Shown one piece after another: positions 42,508-53,391 of a stretch of DNA of 64,000 nt. Below the pieces are notes generated by a model that was given only the letters and a program-made list of their open reading frames with translations, searched no databases and was not told the DNA's origin. Where the stretch lies: contig NZ_QJRP01000008.1 of the NCBI RefSeq assembly GCF_003205295.1, positions 1 to 64,000 of the forward strand, read 5' to 3'. Every line of letters starts with the position of its first letter. Position 1 is the first letter of the stretch. The translations under genes were made by a program, and so were the position numbers. The DNA comes from Pseudomonas mosselii (GTDB lineage: Bacteria > Pseudomonadota > Gammaproteobacteria > Pseudomonadales > Pseudomonadaceae).

Positions 42508-45198
42508 TCACCGATACCAGGCCGCCCCCTCCTCGCCAATCCCATAGCGCGCCCTCGCCTGCCCCAGCACATCCGCCGGCAACACGCCGTGGCATACCAG
42601 CCCGTACAACGCCGCCATCACCACCGCATGCCGGTCCACCTCAAAGAACCGTCGCAACTGCTGACGCGTGTCACTGCGCCCGAAACCATCGGTGCCCAGG
42701 GTGATATAGGGCGCCTGCACATACTCGGCGATCAGCTGCGGCCAGGCACGCACATAGTCGCTGGCCGCGATCACCGGAGCATCACCGGGCAGGCAATGGC
42801 GCACGTGGCAATCCCCCGGCTCCCCTGCCATCGCCAGGCGTTGCGCATCCCTGGCCCCACGCGCCAGCTCGCTGAAACTGGTGACGCTGAACACCTCGCT
42901 GTCGATCTGCCAATCACTGGCCAGCAACTCGCCGGCGGCGATCACCTCGCGCAGGATGGTGCCCGAACCCAGCAGCCGCACCTGGCCACGAGGCGCTGCC
43001 GACGCATGCCGGGCAAACCGGTACATGCCTCGCAATACATCCTCGTGCACGTCCGCGGGCAACGACGGCTGCGGGTAGTTTTCATTCATCACCGCCACGT
43101 AGTGGAACTCATCCTGCTGCTCCACCAGCATGCGCCGTGCGGCATGATCAAGGATCACCGCCAGCTCGCCGGCAAAGCACGGGTCCCAGGCACGGCAATT
43201 GGGCACCATGGAAGCCATGACCAGGCTCGAGCCGTCCTGGTGCTGCAGCCCCTCGCCACCCAGCGTGGTGCGCCCCGCCGTGGCGCCGAGCAACAGGCCG
43301 CGGGCGCGCTGGTCGGCGGCGGCCCAGATCAGGTCGCCGACCCGCTGGAAGCCGAACATGGAGTAGTAGATGTATACCGGCAGCATCGCCTCGCCATGCA
43401 CCGCGTAGGCGGTCGCCGCCGCGACCCACGAAGAGATCGCCCCGGCCTCGGTGATGCCCTCCTCCAGCAGTTGGCCGTCGCGCGCTTCCTTGTAGACCAG
43501 CAGTGAGCCGGCGTCCTCCGGCTCGTAGCGTTGCCCCTGGGGCGAGTAGATGCCGATCTGGCGGAACAGGCTGGCCATGCCGAAGGTGCGTGCCTCGTCG
43601 GCGACGATCGGCACCACCCGCGGCCCCAGCCCCGGCACCTTGAGCCAGTTGCCGAGCAGGCGCACGGCAGCCATGGTGGTGGACATCTCCTTGCCTTCGG
43701 CGCACAGGGCGAAGCCGGCGAAGCTGTCCAGGTCCGGCACGGGCAGGCCGGAGCAGTCGCTGCGCCGCACCGGCAGCGGCCCGCCCAGGGCCTCGCGGCG
43801 CTGGCGCAGGTAGATCATCTCCGGGCTGTCGGCGGCCGGACGGTAGAAGCGCAGCTGCTCCACTTCCTCGTCCGATAGCGGCAGGTGAAAGCGGTCGCGG
43901 AAGGCCAGCAGCGCCTGCACATCGAGCTTCTTGGCCTGGTGCGCGGTCATCCGCGACTCGCCGGCGCTGCTCATGCCGTAGCCTTTCTTGGTCTTGGCCA
44001 GGATCACCGTCGGCCGGCCCTTGCAGGCCTTGGCCGCGGCATAGGCGGCATGCAGCTTGCGAAAATCGTGGCCACCACGCTTGAGGGCGTTGATCTCGTC
44101 GGCACTCATGTGCGCCACCAGGCGCTGCAAGGCGGGGTTCTGCTTGAAGAAGTGCTCGAGGTTGTAGCTGCCATCCTTGGCGCCGAGGGTCTGGAACTGC
44201 CCATCAGGTGTCGCCGCCAGCTGGCGCAGCAGCGCATGCTCATGATCCCGGGCGAACAGCGCGTCCCACTCCGAGCCCCACAGCACCTTGATCACGTTCC
44301 AGCCGGCGCCGCTGAACAGCGCTTCGAGCTCCTGGATGATCTGGCCGTTGCCACGCACCGGGCCGTCCAGGCGCTGCAGGTTGCAGTTGACGATGAAGGT
44401 CAGGTTGTCCAGGCCTTCGCGGGCGGCCAGGGTCAGGCCGGCGATCGACTCCGGCTCATCCATCTCGCCATCGCCGAACACGCCCCACACATGCCGCGCC
44501 GAGGTGTCGAGCAGGCCGCGGTGCTGCAGGTAGCGCATGAAGCGGGCTTGATAGATGGCGTTGAGCGGGCCGATGCCCATGGAGCCGGTGGGGAACTGCC
44601 AGAAATCGGGCATCAGCCAGGGATGCGGGTAGGAGCACAGGCCGTTGCCCGCGACCTCCTGGCGATAGTTGGCCAGTTGCGCCTCGCTCAGGCGCCCTTC
44701 AAGGAAGGCGCGGGCATAGATGCCCGGCGCCGAGTGCGGCTGGAAGAACACCAGGTCGCCACTGCGCTGCGCGCCGCCGCCCTCGCCACGGAAGAAGTGC
44801 TGGAAACCGACCTCGAAGATTTCCGCCGCCGAGGCATAGCTGGCGATATGCCCGCCCAGCTCGCCATAGGCATGGTTGGCCCGTACCACCATGGCCAGGG
44901 CATTCCAGCGCAGGATGCCGGTGATTCGCTCGTCCAGTTCGAGATCGCCCGGATAGTTACCCTGCTGCTCCACCGGCAAGGTGTTGCGGTAGGCCGAAAA
45001 GGCCTGGGCCTCACGCTCCAGGCCCAGCTCCAGGGCATGGGCCTGCAGGCGCTGCAGCAGGTAGCGCGCCCGCACCGGGCCGCAGTGGGCCAAGGTCGAG
45101 GACAGGGCCTCGCACCACTCGGCGGTTTCCTCGGGGTCACTGTCCAGGACGGCTTCCAGGGCCGTCAACGGCTCGTTCGGGTTCATCATCGCTACCAT
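42508..45198 (-). CDS. mdeB: 2-oxobutyrate (pyruvate) dehydrogenase E1 component MdeB
   Basis: MdeB is a homodimeric, AceE-type E1 subunit. Published work on P. putida found preference for 2-oxobutyrate, the product of MdeA. The 896 residues show the family start ([26 protein letters not shown]), the thiamine-diphosphate site [10 protein letters not shown] with the matching [11 protein letters not shown], and the transketolase-like C-terminal half ([17 protein letters not shown]). It lies 24 bases after mdeA on the same strand. No E2 or E3 gene is near, so it must borrow those subunits. The start could also be the ATG three or four codons further in. Confidence 0.95.
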   Translation of the reverse strand: MVAMMNPNEPLTALEAVLDSDPEETAEWCEALSSTLAHCGPVRARYLLQRLQAHALELGLEREAQAFSAYRNTLPVEQQGNYPGDLELDERITGILRWNALAMVVRANHAYGELGGHIASYASAAEIFEVGFQHFFRGEGGGAQRSGDLVFFQPHSAPGIYARAFLEGRLSEAQLANYRQEVAGNGLCSYPHPWLMPDFWQFPTGSMGIGPLNAIYQARFMRYLQHRGLLDTSARHVWGVFGDGEMDEPESIAGLTLAAREGLDNLTFIVNCNLQRLDGPVRGNGQIIQELEALFSGAGWNVIKVLWGSEWDALFARDHEHALLRQLAATPDGQFQTLGAKDGSYNLEHFFKQNPALQRLVAHMSADEINALKRGGHDFRKLHAAYAAAKACKGRPTVILAKTKKGYGMSSAGESRMTAHQAKKLDVQALLAFRDRFHLPLSDEEVEQLRFYRPAADSPEMIYLRQRREALGGPLPVRRSDCSGLPVPDLDSFAGFALCAEGKEMSTTMAAVRLLGNWLKVPGLGPRVVPIVADEARTFGMASLFRQIGIYSPQGQRYEPEDAGSLLVYKEARDGQLLEEGITEAGAISSWVAAATAYAVHGEAMLPVYIYYSMFGFQRVGDLIWAAADQRARGLLLGATAGRTTLGGEGLQHQDGSSLVMASMVPNCRAWDPCFAGELAVILDHAARRMLVEQQDEFHYVAVMNENYPQPSLPADVHEDVLRGMYRFARHASAAPRGQVRLLGSGTILREVIAAGELLASDWQIDSEVFSVTSFSELARGARDAQRLAMAGEPGDCHVRHCLPGDAPVIAASDYVRAWPQLIAEYVQAPYITLGTDGFGRSDTRQQLRRFFEVDRHAVVMAALYGLVCHGVLPADVLGQARARYGIGEEGAAWYR

Positions 45199-45222
45199 CG
45201 CGCAGGCCTCATCCGTGGCGGT

Positions 45223-46419
45223 TCAGGCGCAGGCCTTCAAGGCCTGGGCAATGTCGGCGAGCAGGTCGTCGATGTCTTCAAGCCCCACCGACAGGCGCAC
45301 CAGCCCTTCCGAGATGCCATGCTCGGCACGCTCCTGCTGGGTATAGCTGGAGTGGGTCATGCTCGCCGGGTGCTGGGCCAGCGACTCGGCATCGCCCAGG
45401 CTCACCGCGCGGCTGAACAGCTGCAGGGCGTTCATGAAGCGACGACCGGCCTCGATCCCGCCCTTGAGCTCGAAGGCGATCATGCCGCCCGGCAGGCGCA
45501 TCTGCCGCTGGGCCAACGCGTACTGCGGGAAGGACGGCAGGCCCGGGTAGTGCAGCAGCTCTACCTGTGATTGTTCGGCGAGGAACTCGGCCACCTGCTG
45601 GGCATTGGCGCAGTGACGGTCCATGCGCAGCGCCAGGGTCTTGATGCCGCGCATCAGCAGCGCCGCGTCATGGGGCGACAGCACCGCGCCGGTCATGTCC
45701 TTGAGCCCTTCCAGGCGGATGCGCTCGACCAGCGCCTTGCGCCCGACCACCAGGCCGGCGGTGATGTCGCCATGCCCGGACAGGTACTTGGTGGCTGAAT
45801 GCACCACCAGGTCCACGCCCAGCTCCAGCGGGCGTTGCAGGTAGGGCGTGCAGTAGGTGTTGTCGACCACGATGCTCAGGTCGTGGCCACGGGCGGCATC
45901 GACCACCGCGGCGATATCCACCAGTTGCATGTTGGGGTTGGCCGGGGTCTCGAAATAGATCATCCGCGTCTTCGGCGTGATCGCGGCCTGCAGTGCCGGG
46001 ATGTCGTTGAGATCAACATGGCGGATCTTCACGCCGAACTCGCCGATGCCGTGGTGCAGGTAGGCGAAGGTGCAGCCATACAAGGTGCTGCCGACGATCA
46101 GCTCGTCGCCGGGGCGTAGCAGGGTCCATAGCGTGGCGGTGATGGCGCCCATGCCGGAGGCCAGCGCCAGCCCGGCCTCGCCCCCTTCCAAAGACGCCAT
46201 GCGCTGCTCGAGCAGGGCCAGGGTCGGATTGGAAATACGGCTATAGAAATGCCCCGGTTCCTCGCCCGCGAAGCAGGCGGCGCCGTACTCGACGGTGGGG
46301 AAGGCATAGGTGGCGGTCTGGTATACCGGCGGCACCAAAGCGCCGCCGTGGGACATCGGGTCATAGCCATGGTGGATGGCCCGCGTGGAGAAACCGGTGT
46401 TCTTGTTGGAGTCGCGCAT
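45223..46419 (-). CDS. mdeA: L-methionine gamma-lyase
   Basis: MdeA is a PLP enzyme that splits L-methionine into methanethiol, 2-oxobutyrate and ammonia. The 398 residues match the P. putida enzyme in length and in key residues: Tyr114 and Cys116 in LYGCTF, and the PLP lysine Lys211 in SATKYLSGHGD. Cys116 is the residue that sets methionine gamma-lyase apart from cystathionine lyases. The ATG is at 46419. It is first in the mdeAB operon and divergent from its activator mdeR, with 127 bases between the start codons, the spacing reported for P. putida. Confidence 0.97.
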   Translation of the reverse strand: MRDSNKNTGFSTRAIHHGYDPMSHGGALVPPVYQTATYAFPTVEYGAACFAGEEPGHFYSRISNPTLALLEQRMASLEGGEAGLALASGMGAITATLWTLLRPGDELIVGSTLYGCTFAYLHHGIGEFGVKIRHVDLNDIPALQAAITPKTRMIYFETPANPNMQLVDIAAVVDAARGHDLSIVVDNTYCTPYLQRPLELGVDLVVHSATKYLSGHGDITAGLVVGRKALVERIRLEGLKDMTGAVLSPHDAALLMRGIKTLALRMDRHCANAQQVAEFLAEQSQVELLHYPGLPSFPQYALAQRQMRLPGGMIAFELKGGIEAGRRFMNALQLFSRAVSLGDAESLAQHPASMTHSSYTQQERAEHGISEGLVRLSVGLEDIDDLLADIAQALKACA

Positions 46420-46443
46420 GGCAACAGCCTCTTGTGGTTTGTT

Positions 46444-46453
46444 ATAAGCTTAT
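46444..46453. promoter_or_regulatory. Palindrome in the mdeA-mdeR interval (proximal to mdeA)
   Basis: ATAAGCTTAT is a perfect 10-base palindrome 25-34 bases upstream of the mdeA start. On the minus strand it runs into TATAAC, a possible -10 element for mdeA, so it may be part of the promoter or an activator site. Confidence 0.4.
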
Positions 46454-46478
46454 GCCACCAAGCTGCCGCGCTTTTTCC

Positions 46479-46506
46479 AAACTTGCCCACGCGATTGCGC
46501 AAGTTT
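46479..46506. promoter_or_regulatory. Candidate MdeR operator
   Basis: Perfect inverted repeat AAACTTGC (46479-46486) and GCAAGTTT (46499-46506), arms 20 bases apart centre to centre, in the middle of the 127-base interval between mdeA and mdeR. The spacing of about two helical turns suits an Lrp/AsnC-type dimer or octamer. MdeR is known to activate mdeAB; that this is its site is inference. Confidence 0.5.
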
Positions 46507-46546
46507 TGAAAGAAAAACAACAAAAACAGAACCAGGAGGGCAAGAT

Positions 46547-47026
46547 ATGCCTTCAGCTCTTGACCGTACCGACCGCGCCCTACTCGCCGCCCTGCAGGAC
46601 AACGCCCGCCTGACCGTTTCCGAACTTGCCGACCAGGTCGCCTTGACCACTTCGCCCTGCTGGCGGCGGGTCAAGCTGTTGGAGGACAACGGCTACATCA
46701 CCGGCTACCAGGCCATTCTTTCACCCAAGTCGCTGGGCTTCGGGGTGACCGCGTTCGTCAGCATCATGATGGACTCGCACACCAAGGAGATGGCCCTGGC
46801 GTTCGAGCAGCGGCTGATGGAGATTCCCGAGATCGTCGCCTGCCACAACATCTCCGGGCGCTATGATTTTTTGCTGGAGATCCTGGCGCGGGACCTGGAG
46901 TCGTTTGGCGAATTCACCCGGGAGGTGCTGCAACGGTTGCCGGGGGTGAAAGAGATCTATTCGAGTTTTTCGTACAAGGCGGTGAAGGAGCGGCGGGTGA
47001 TTCCCGTTTCCGAGAAACACATTTAG
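46547..47026 (+). CDS. mdeR: Lrp/AsnC-family activator MdeR
   Basis: MdeR is a leucine-responsive-regulator family protein shown in P. putida to be needed for mdeAB expression. The 159 residues have the N-terminal helix-turn-helix (LTVSELADQVALTTSPCWRR, about 22-41). The C-terminal RAM/effector domain follows, including IPEIVACHNISGRYDFLLEI. The ATG at 46547 has CAGGAGGG upstream. It is divergent from mdeA. The effector is likely methionine or a related amino acid, by inference from context. Confidence 0.93.
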   Translation: MPSALDRTDRALLAALQDNARLTVSELADQVALTTSPCWRRVKLLEDNGYITGYQAILSPKSLGFGVTAFVSIMMDSHTKEMALAFEQRLMEIPEIVACHNISGRYDFLLEILARDLESFGEFTREVLQRLPGVKEIYSSFSYKAVKERRVIPVSEKHI

Positions 47027-47086
47027 AGAGTCGGGGGCGCGCTGCGCCCCGTTCGCGGCACAGCAGCCCCGGCTCTCCCGAACCAA

Positions 47087-47114
47087 ACAAAAAACCCCGC
47101 CGAAGCGGGGTTTC
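47087..47114 (-). terminator. Terminator after cysNC
   Basis: AAACCCCGC / GCGGGGTTT stem with a CGAA loop. The A-run at 47087-47094 gives a T-run on the minus strand, fitting an end for cysNC; mdeR converges from the other side and may use it too. Confidence 0.88.
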
Positions 47115-47131
47115 TCAGATCACGCGGATAC

Positions 47132-49033
47132 TCAGATCGCACCACGCTGACGCAGCACATCCAGCACCAGCTTCACACCTTCATCGACACTGACCGACTG
47201 GGTGTCGATCACCAGGTCCGCATCCAGCGGCACATCGAACGGGAAGCTCTCGCCCGGGATATTGTCGCCACCGGCTGCGTACAGCCCTTGCGGATCACGC
47301 TCACGGCAGACCAGCGGCGACGCCTGGACGTAGACGGTGACCAGGCGCTCCTTGCCGATCAGCGCCTTGGCTTGCTCGCGGCCTTCGGCATCCGGGGCAA
47401 CGAAGGCGGCCAGGGTCAGCAGGCCGGCTTCGTTGAACTGGCGCGCCACATGGGCGGCGCGGCGCCAGTTCTCGGTGCGGCCGGCGCGGTCCTGCGGCAG
47501 ACCCTTGTTCAGGTCGTGACGCAGGTTCTGGCCATCGAGCACATAGACCGCACGGCCCATGTCGAACAGCTTGCGCTCCACGGCATAAGCCAGGGTGCTC
47601 TTGCCGGCGCCGGACAGGCCGCTGAACAGCACGGTGGCCGGCTGCTGGCCGAAGCGCAGAGCACGCTCTTCGGTCGACACATGGGCTAGCTTGCCGTGCT
47701 GACCGGTGCCACCGTGCGGCAGTACCGGCGGGGCGATGATCATGCCGGCGCCGACGGTGCCGTTGGTCAGGCGGTCGATGACGATGAACGCGCCGGTGGT
47801 GCGGTTGCTCTCGTAGCCGTCCAGGGCGATGGCGCTGTCCAGCGCGACCTTGACCCGACCGATCTCGTTGAGCTGCAGCGCGCTGGCGGCGCCCTGCTCC
47901 AAGGTATTCACATCGACCTTGTGGGTGATGCTGGCGATCGAGCCCGGCACGTAGCTGGTGGCGCGCTTGATGTCGTACTTCTTGCCCGGGAGCATCGGCT
48001 CCTCGGCCATCCACACCAACATGGCGTCGAACTGGTCGGTCACCGTCGGAACATTGTCGGCATGCACCAGCAGGTCGCCACGGGAGATGTCGATCTCGTC
48101 TTCCATGGTCAGGGTCACGGCCTGGCCGGGGCCGGCGTTCTCCAGCTCGCCTTCATAGGTGACGATGGACTTGACCCGACTGCTCTTGCCCGACGGCAGC
48201 ACGACGATCTCGTCGCCCTTGTGCACCACGCCACCGGCGATGGTGCCGGCGAAGCCGCGGAAATTCAGGTTCGGACGGTTGACGTACTGCACCGGGAAAC
48301 GCAGGTCGGTGACATTGCGGTCGGCGGCGATCTCGACGGTCTCGAGGATCTCCATCAACGCCGGCCCCGTGTACCACGGCGAACGCTCGCTGCGGTTGAC
48401 CACGTTGTCGCCCTTGAGCGCCGACATCGGCACGAAGTGCAGGCTCGAAGGCTTGAGGTTGATGCCCTCGGCGAACGTCAGGTAGTCGGCCTTGATCGAC
48501 TCGAAGACCTGCTCGTCAAAGCCCTTGAGGTCCATCTTGTTGACCGCGACAACGATGTGCTTGATGCCCAGCAGGGAGGCGATGTAGCTGTGCCGGCGGG
48601 TCTGGGTCTGCACGCCGTAGCGGGCGTCGACCAGGATGATCGCCAGATCGCACGTGGACGCGCCGGTGGCCATGTTGCGGGTGTACTGCTCGTGGCCCGG
48701 GGTGTCGGCGATGATGAACTTGCGCTTGGCGGTGGAGAAGTAGCGGTAGGCGACATCGATGGTGATGCCCTGCTCGCGCTCGGCCTGCAGGCCGTCGACC
48801 AGCAGCGCCAGGTCGACTTCCTCGCCGGTGGTGCCGGACTTTTTCGAATCGCGGGTGATGGCCTCGAGGTGGTCCTCGTAGATCATCTTCGAGTCGTGCA
48901 GCAGGCGCCCGATCAGGGTGCTCTTGCCGTCGTCCACGTTGCCGCAGGTGAGGAAACGCAGCAGTTCTTTACGCTCGTGCTGAGCCAGATAAGCGAGGAT
49001 GTCTTCGCTGATCAAATCGGATTGGTGCGACAT
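47132..49033 (-). CDS. cysNC: Sulfate adenylyltransferase large subunit / APS kinase fusion
   Basis: CysNC joins the GTPase subunit of ATP sulfurylase (CysN) to APS kinase (CysC), so one polypeptide with CysD makes APS and then PAPS from sulfate. The 633 residues show the GTPase motifs [21 protein letters not shown] and NKMD in the first 180 residues, and elongation-factor-like beta domains to about 430. The C-terminal kinase domain has the P-loop [11 protein letters not shown] and [14 protein letters not shown]. The ATG at 49033 lies 15 bases after cysD. Fusion of N and C is normal in Pseudomonas. Confidence 0.97.
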   Translation of the reverse strand: MSHQSDLISEDILAYLAQHERKELLRFLTCGNVDDGKSTLIGRLLHDSKMIYEDHLEAITRDSKKSGTTGEEVDLALLVDGLQAEREQGITIDVAYRYFSTAKRKFIIADTPGHEQYTRNMATGASTCDLAIILVDARYGVQTQTRRHSYIASLLGIKHIVVAVNKMDLKGFDEQVFESIKADYLTFAEGINLKPSSLHFVPMSALKGDNVVNRSERSPWYTGPALMEILETVEIAADRNVTDLRFPVQYVNRPNLNFRGFAGTIAGGVVHKGDEIVVLPSGKSSRVKSIVTYEGELENAGPGQAVTLTMEDEIDISRGDLLVHADNVPTVTDQFDAMLVWMAEEPMLPGKKYDIKRATSYVPGSIASITHKVDVNTLEQGAASALQLNEIGRVKVALDSAIALDGYESNRTTGAFIVIDRLTNGTVGAGMIIAPPVLPHGGTGQHGKLAHVSTEERALRFGQQPATVLFSGLSGAGKSTLAYAVERKLFDMGRAVYVLDGQNLRHDLNKGLPQDRAGRTENWRRAAHVARQFNEAGLLTLAAFVAPDAEGREQAKALIGKERLVTVYVQASPLVCRERDPQGLYAAGGDNIPGESFPFDVPLDADLVIDTQSVSVDEGVKLVLDVLRQRGAI

Positions 49034-49048
49034 GAGGAAACCCTGAAA

Positions 49049-49966
49049 TTAGAAGTAGCCTTGGCGTTTTTTGTCTTCCATGGAACCGGCGCCATCGTGG
49101 TCGATGACGCGGCCCTGGCGCTCGGACGTTCGGGTCAGGAGCATTTCCTGGATGATGTCCGTCAGGGTCTCGGCTTCAGACTCGACCGCGCCCGTCAGCG
49201 GGTAGCAGCCCAGGGTACGGAAACGCACTTTCTTCTTCACGATGCGCGCCTTCTCCTCGTCGCTCAGGTGCTCGAGGATGCGTTCGTCGTCGATCATGAT
49301 CAGGGTGCCGTTCTTCTCGATCACTTCGCGCTCGGCGGCGAAGTACAGCGGCACGATCGGGATGCCTTCGAGGTAGATGTACTGCCAGATGTCCAGCTCG
49401 GTCCAGTTCGACAGCGGGAACACGCGGATCGACTCGCCCTTGTTGACCTTGCCGTTGTAGATGTTCCACAGCTCCGGGCGCTGGTTCTTCGGGTCCCAAC
49501 GGTGCTTGCTGTCACGGAACGAGTAGACGCGCTCCTTGGCCCGCGACTTCTCTTCGTCACGGCGCGCACCGCCGAAGGCGGCGTCGAAACCATGCTTGTC
49601 CAGCGCCTGCTTCAGGCCCTGGGTCTTCATGATGTCGGTGTGCTTGGAGCTGCCATGGGTGAACGGGTTGATGCCCTGCGCCACACCCTCGGGGTTGACG
49701 TGGGTGATCAGCTCCAGGCCCATCTCTTCGACCATCTTGTCGCGGAAGCGGTACATCTCCTGGAACTTCCACTGGGTGTCGACGTGCATCACCGGGAACG
49801 GCAGCTTGCCCGGGAAGAACGCCTTGCGCGCCAGGTGCAGCATGACCGCGGAATCCTTGCCGATCGAGTACAGCATCACCGGGTTGTCGAACTCGGCGGC
49901 CACCTCGCGGATGATGTGGATGCTCTCCGCCTCCAGCTGTTTCAAGTGCGTCAGATTGTCGACCAT
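49049..49966 (-). CDS. cysD: Sulfate adenylyltransferase small subunit
   Basis: CysD is the catalytic N-type ATP pyrophosphatase subunit of ATP sulfurylase. The 305 residues show the PP-loop [13 protein letters not shown] near residue 35, [16 protein letters not shown], the [20 protein letters not shown] segment and the C-terminal [14 protein letters not shown]. The ATG is at 49966. It forms an operon with cysNC. The upstream region (49967-50106) holds no gene; sulfur-limitation control by CysB is expected from the family but no site was identified. Confidence 0.98.
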   Translation of the reverse strand: MVDNLTHLKQLEAESIHIIREVAAEFDNPVMLYSIGKDSAVMLHLARKAFFPGKLPFPVMHVDTQWKFQEMYRFRDKMVEEMGLELITHVNPEGVAQGINPFTHGSSKHTDIMKTQGLKQALDKHGFDAAFGGARRDEEKSRAKERVYSFRDSKHRWDPKNQRPELWNIYNGKVNKGESIRVFPLSNWTELDIWQYIYLEGIPIVPLYFAAEREVIEKNGTLIMIDDERILEHLSDEEKARIVKKKVRFRTLGCYPLTGAVESEAETLTDIIQEMLLTRTSERQGRVIDHDGAGSMEDKKRQGYF

Positions 49967-50106
49967 GGCTACTCACGAAAAACGATCTTATGGACGGCCT
50001 GCGGGCCGTGTTCGAGCGAGCCACTTTATCACAGCACCTGATTCTATTTAGGAGGCTGCCTAGATCGAAACAATCTAACGATATGACTGGGGGTTTGGGC
50101 AAAAAA

Positions 50107-50163
50107 CATCGCGGGGCAAGCCCGCTCCCACGGTCATCGTGAGAGCGGGCTTGCCCCGCGATG
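50107..50163. repeat. REP pair, compact family (4)
   Basis: Inverted pair CATCGCGGGGCAAGCCCG... / ...CGGGCTTGCCCCGCGATG over 57 bases. It lies just after the stop side of the Nif3-like gene and upstream of cysD, so it may also insulate the two transcripts. Confidence 0.92.
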
Positions 50164-50169
50164 AGGCCG

Positions 50170-50928
50170 TCAGATCGGATTCGGGCAATCGATGAACAGG
50201 TGCTCGACCGCGAAGCGCCGCGCCAGGTAATCGCCCAGCGCCTGCACACCATAGCGTTCGGTGGCGTGGTGCCCGGCGGCGATGAAGCTCACGCCATTCT
50301 CGCGGGCACTGTGGAAGGTCTGCTCGGACGCCTCGCCACTGATGAACAGGTCGACCCCGGCGGCGATGGCGGTGTCGATGTAACCCTGCCCGCCCCCGGT
50401 GCACCAGCCGACCCGGCGGATCATCTGCTCACCCTCGACGACCAACGGCTCGCGCCCCAGCGCCTCGCGTACCCGACGGGCAAAGTCCCGCGCCGACACC
50501 GGCTCCGCCAGCGAACCGACCAAACCGACCACCTTGGGGTTGTTCGGGTCCAGCGGGCCTTCGACGGTGATGTCCAGCTGGCGCGCCAGCTGCACGTTGT
50601 TGCCCACTTCCGGGTGCACGTCCAGCGGCAGGTGGAACGCCAGCAGGCTGATGTCGTGCTTGAGCAGGGTCTTCAGGCGCCGCTGCTTGATCCCGGTGAT
50701 ACACGGGTTCTCGCCCTTCCAGAAGTAGCCATGGTGCACCAGCACCAGGTCGGCCTCGGCCTCGACCGCCGCGTCCAGCAGCGCCTGGCTGGCGGTGACG
50801 CCGCTGACGATACGGCTGACCTGGGGACGGCCCTCGACCTGCAGGCCGTTGGGGCAGTAGTCCTGGATCTTCGCGCTGCCCAGGTAGCGCTCGGCTTCCT
50901 CGACCAGGGTATTGAGGGCGACGGCCAT
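50170..50928 (-). CDS. Nif3-like dinuclear metal center protein
   Basis: A NIF3/YbgI (DUF34) family protein, sometimes annotated as GTP cyclohydrolase 1 type 2; biochemical role is uncertain. The 252 residues show the metal-ligand motifs VLVHHGYFWKGE (His-His), HLPLDVHPEVGNN, and toward the C-terminus AAGHHATERYG and the SGE of LFISGEASEQ. The ATG at 50928 has AGGAG ten bases upstream. The longer open frame to 51207 runs through a REP element and is not coding. It is divergent from algW. Confidence 0.93.
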   Translation of the reverse strand: MAVALNTLVEEAERYLGSAKIQDYCPNGLQVEGRPQVSRIVSGVTASQALLDAAVEAEADLVLVHHGYFWKGENPCITGIKQRRLKTLLKHDISLLAFHLPLDVHPEVGNNVQLARQLDITVEGPLDPNNPKVVGLVGSLAEPVSARDFARRVREALGREPLVVEGEQMIRRVGWCTGGGQGYIDTAIAAGVDLFISGEASEQTFHSARENGVSFIAAGHHATERYGVQALGDYLARRFAVEHLFIDCPNPI

Positions 50929-50951
50929 GAAAAATCTCCTCGAATTCGGCG

Positions 50952-50990
50952 TTGCACCAGGGCGCAAGGCCCTATAATGGCCGCCATTAT
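50952..50990. promoter_or_regulatory. Possible algW promoter and palindrome
   Basis: On the plus strand TTGCAC (50952-50957) and TATAAT (50973-50978) are separated by 15 bases, short but usable. The -10 lies in an inverted repeat ATAATGG-CCG-CCATTAT (50974-50990), so the minus strand also has an ATAATGG copy. It may be a shared control site for the Nif3-like gene and algW. Confidence 0.4.
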
Positions 50991-51043
50991 GGGCCGTCGC
51001 CGGTTTCGGGGGAACCGGCGGCAGTCGCCTGGGGGATCCCAGC

Positions 51044-51108
51044 CATCGCGGGGCCAGCCCGCTCCCACGCCACCTCGTCACACCGTGGGAGCGGGCTTGC
51101 CCCGCGAT
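51044..51108. repeat. REP pair, compact family (5)
   Basis: Inverted pair: CATCGCGGGGCCAGCCCG followed by CTCCCAC, and GTGGGAGCGGGCTTGCCC followed by CGCGATCG. It lies between the divergent Nif3-like and algW genes, inside the probable algW leader, an unusual position for REP elements, which are commoner between convergent or co-directional genes. Confidence 0.88.
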
Positions 51109-51209
51109 CGCGCAGACCCGTCGCCGATCGTTGTGTTCACGTGTATGATCGCGCGCGCTCGCCCCGGGCCGAACTGACATGGCCCCCGCCCTACTCCCAG
51201 GATTCATTC

Positions 51210-52370
<1,161 letters not shown>

Positions 52371-52400
52371 ACCAACACAGGGTGAACCTTATGCGCGGTC

Positions 52401-52520
52401 CCTGTAGGAGCGGCCTTGTGTCGCGATGGGGCGCGTAAGCGGCCCCAGGTTTTCAGCTTCGCAGCACATATCCCCGGGGCCGCTACGCGGCCCATCGCGA
52501 CACAAGGCCGCTCCCACAGG
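52401..52520. repeat. Long REP element, TGTGGGAGCGGCC family (2)
   Basis: About 120 bases: CCTGTAGGAGCGGCCTTGTG ... CACAAGGCCGCTCCCACAGG, inner arms CGCGATGGG / CCCATCGCG, and a core holding CCCCAGGTTTTCAGC, the reverse complement of the core in copies 1 and 3, so this copy is in opposite orientation. A decayed fragment (CTCCTACAGGGAC near 52569-52581) follows. Confidence 0.9.
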
Positions 52521-52587
52521 GGGACAGTTCCCTGCGCGACAGCGCAGCCCCCAAAGGGCTGGGCGATCTCCTACAGGGACCGCGTCA

Positions 52588-52606
52588 GCCGCCCCGGTGG
52601 GGCGGC
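52588..52606. terminator. Possible hairpin between algW and aapP
   Basis: GCCGCCCC and GGGGCGGC pair around GGT just beyond the aapP stop. No T-run follows, so it is at best a weak terminator for either convergent gene. Confidence 0.35.
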
Positions 52607-52616
52607 CCCGATTGCA

Positions 52617-53381
52617 TCAATGCAGGATCTGGCTCAGGAACAGCTTGGTCCGATCACTGCGCGGCCGGTCGAAGAAGTCATCCGGCGCGGCCTGTTCGAC
52701 GATCTCGCCCTTGTCCATGAAGATCACCCGGTTCGCCACGGTGCGGGCAAAGCCCATCTCGTGGGTCACGCAGAGCATGGTCATGCCGTCTTCGGCCAGG
52801 CTGACCATGGTATCGAGCACCTCCTTGACCATCTCCGGGTCCAGCGCCGAAGTCGGCTCGTCAAACAGCATGATCTTAGGCTTCATGCACAGCGCCCGGG
52901 CAATCGCCACCCGCTGCTGCTGACCACCGGACAACTGCCCCGGGTACTTGTGCGCCTGCTCCGGAATGCGCACGCGCTCGAGGAAGTGCATGGCGATTTC
53001 CTCGGCCTTGCGCCGCGGCAGCTTGCGCACCCACATCGGCGCCAAGGTGCAGTTTTCAAGGATGGTCAGGTGCGGGAACAGGTTGAAGTGCTGGAACACC
53101 ATGCCCACCTCGCGGCGGATCGCCTCGATCTGCTTGAGGTCATTGGTCAGCTCCACGCCATCGACGACGATGCGCCCTTGCTGGTGCTCCTCCAGCCGGT
53201 TGAGGCAGCGGATGGTGGTCGACTTGCCCGAACCGGACGGCCCGCACAGGACGATGCGCTCACCCTGGCGCACGTTCAGATTGATGTCCTTGAGCACATG
53301 GAACTGGCCGTACCACTTGTTCACGCCCTGCATCTGGATGATGCCTTCGGGGCCGGCAGGCTGCTTGATCGCTTCACTCAT
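52617..53381 (-). CDS. aapP: Amino-acid ABC transporter ATP-binding protein
   Basis: The ATPase of a polar amino-acid importer. The 254 residues show Walker [10 protein letters not shown], signature LSGGQQQR, Walker [14 protein letters not shown] and the switch histidine in [10 protein letters not shown], giving a complete site. It is last in the aapJQMP operon, 10 bases after aapM. The set of four genes with two large permeases matches the broad-specificity Aap (general L-amino acid) type of transporter. Confidence 0.96.
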   Translation of the reverse strand: MSEAIKQPAGPEGIIQMQGVNKWYGQFHVLKDINLNVRQGERIVLCGPSGSGKSTTIRCLNRLEEHQQGRIVVDGVELTNDLKQIEAIRREVGMVFQHFNLFPHLTILENCTLAPMWVRKLPRRKAEEIAMHFLERVRIPEQAHKYPGQLSGGQQQRVAIARALCMKPKIMLFDEPTSALDPEMVKEVLDTMVSLAEDGMTMLCVTHEMGFARTVANRVIFMDKGEIVEQAAPDDFFDRPRSDRTKLFLSQILH

Positions 53382-53391
53382 TTCGAAACTC

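Noticed and set aside
46441..46470. A possible sigma-54 promoter for mdeA (TGGCAT followed by TTATA on the minus strand)
   Set aside because: The -12 element lacks the GC that sigma-54 needs, so the match is too weak to report as a promoter.
50929..51207. N-terminal extension of the Nif3-like gene
   Set aside because: The extra codons run through a REP pair and a promoter-like TATAAT; the ATG at 50928 has a strong ribosome site and gives the family length.
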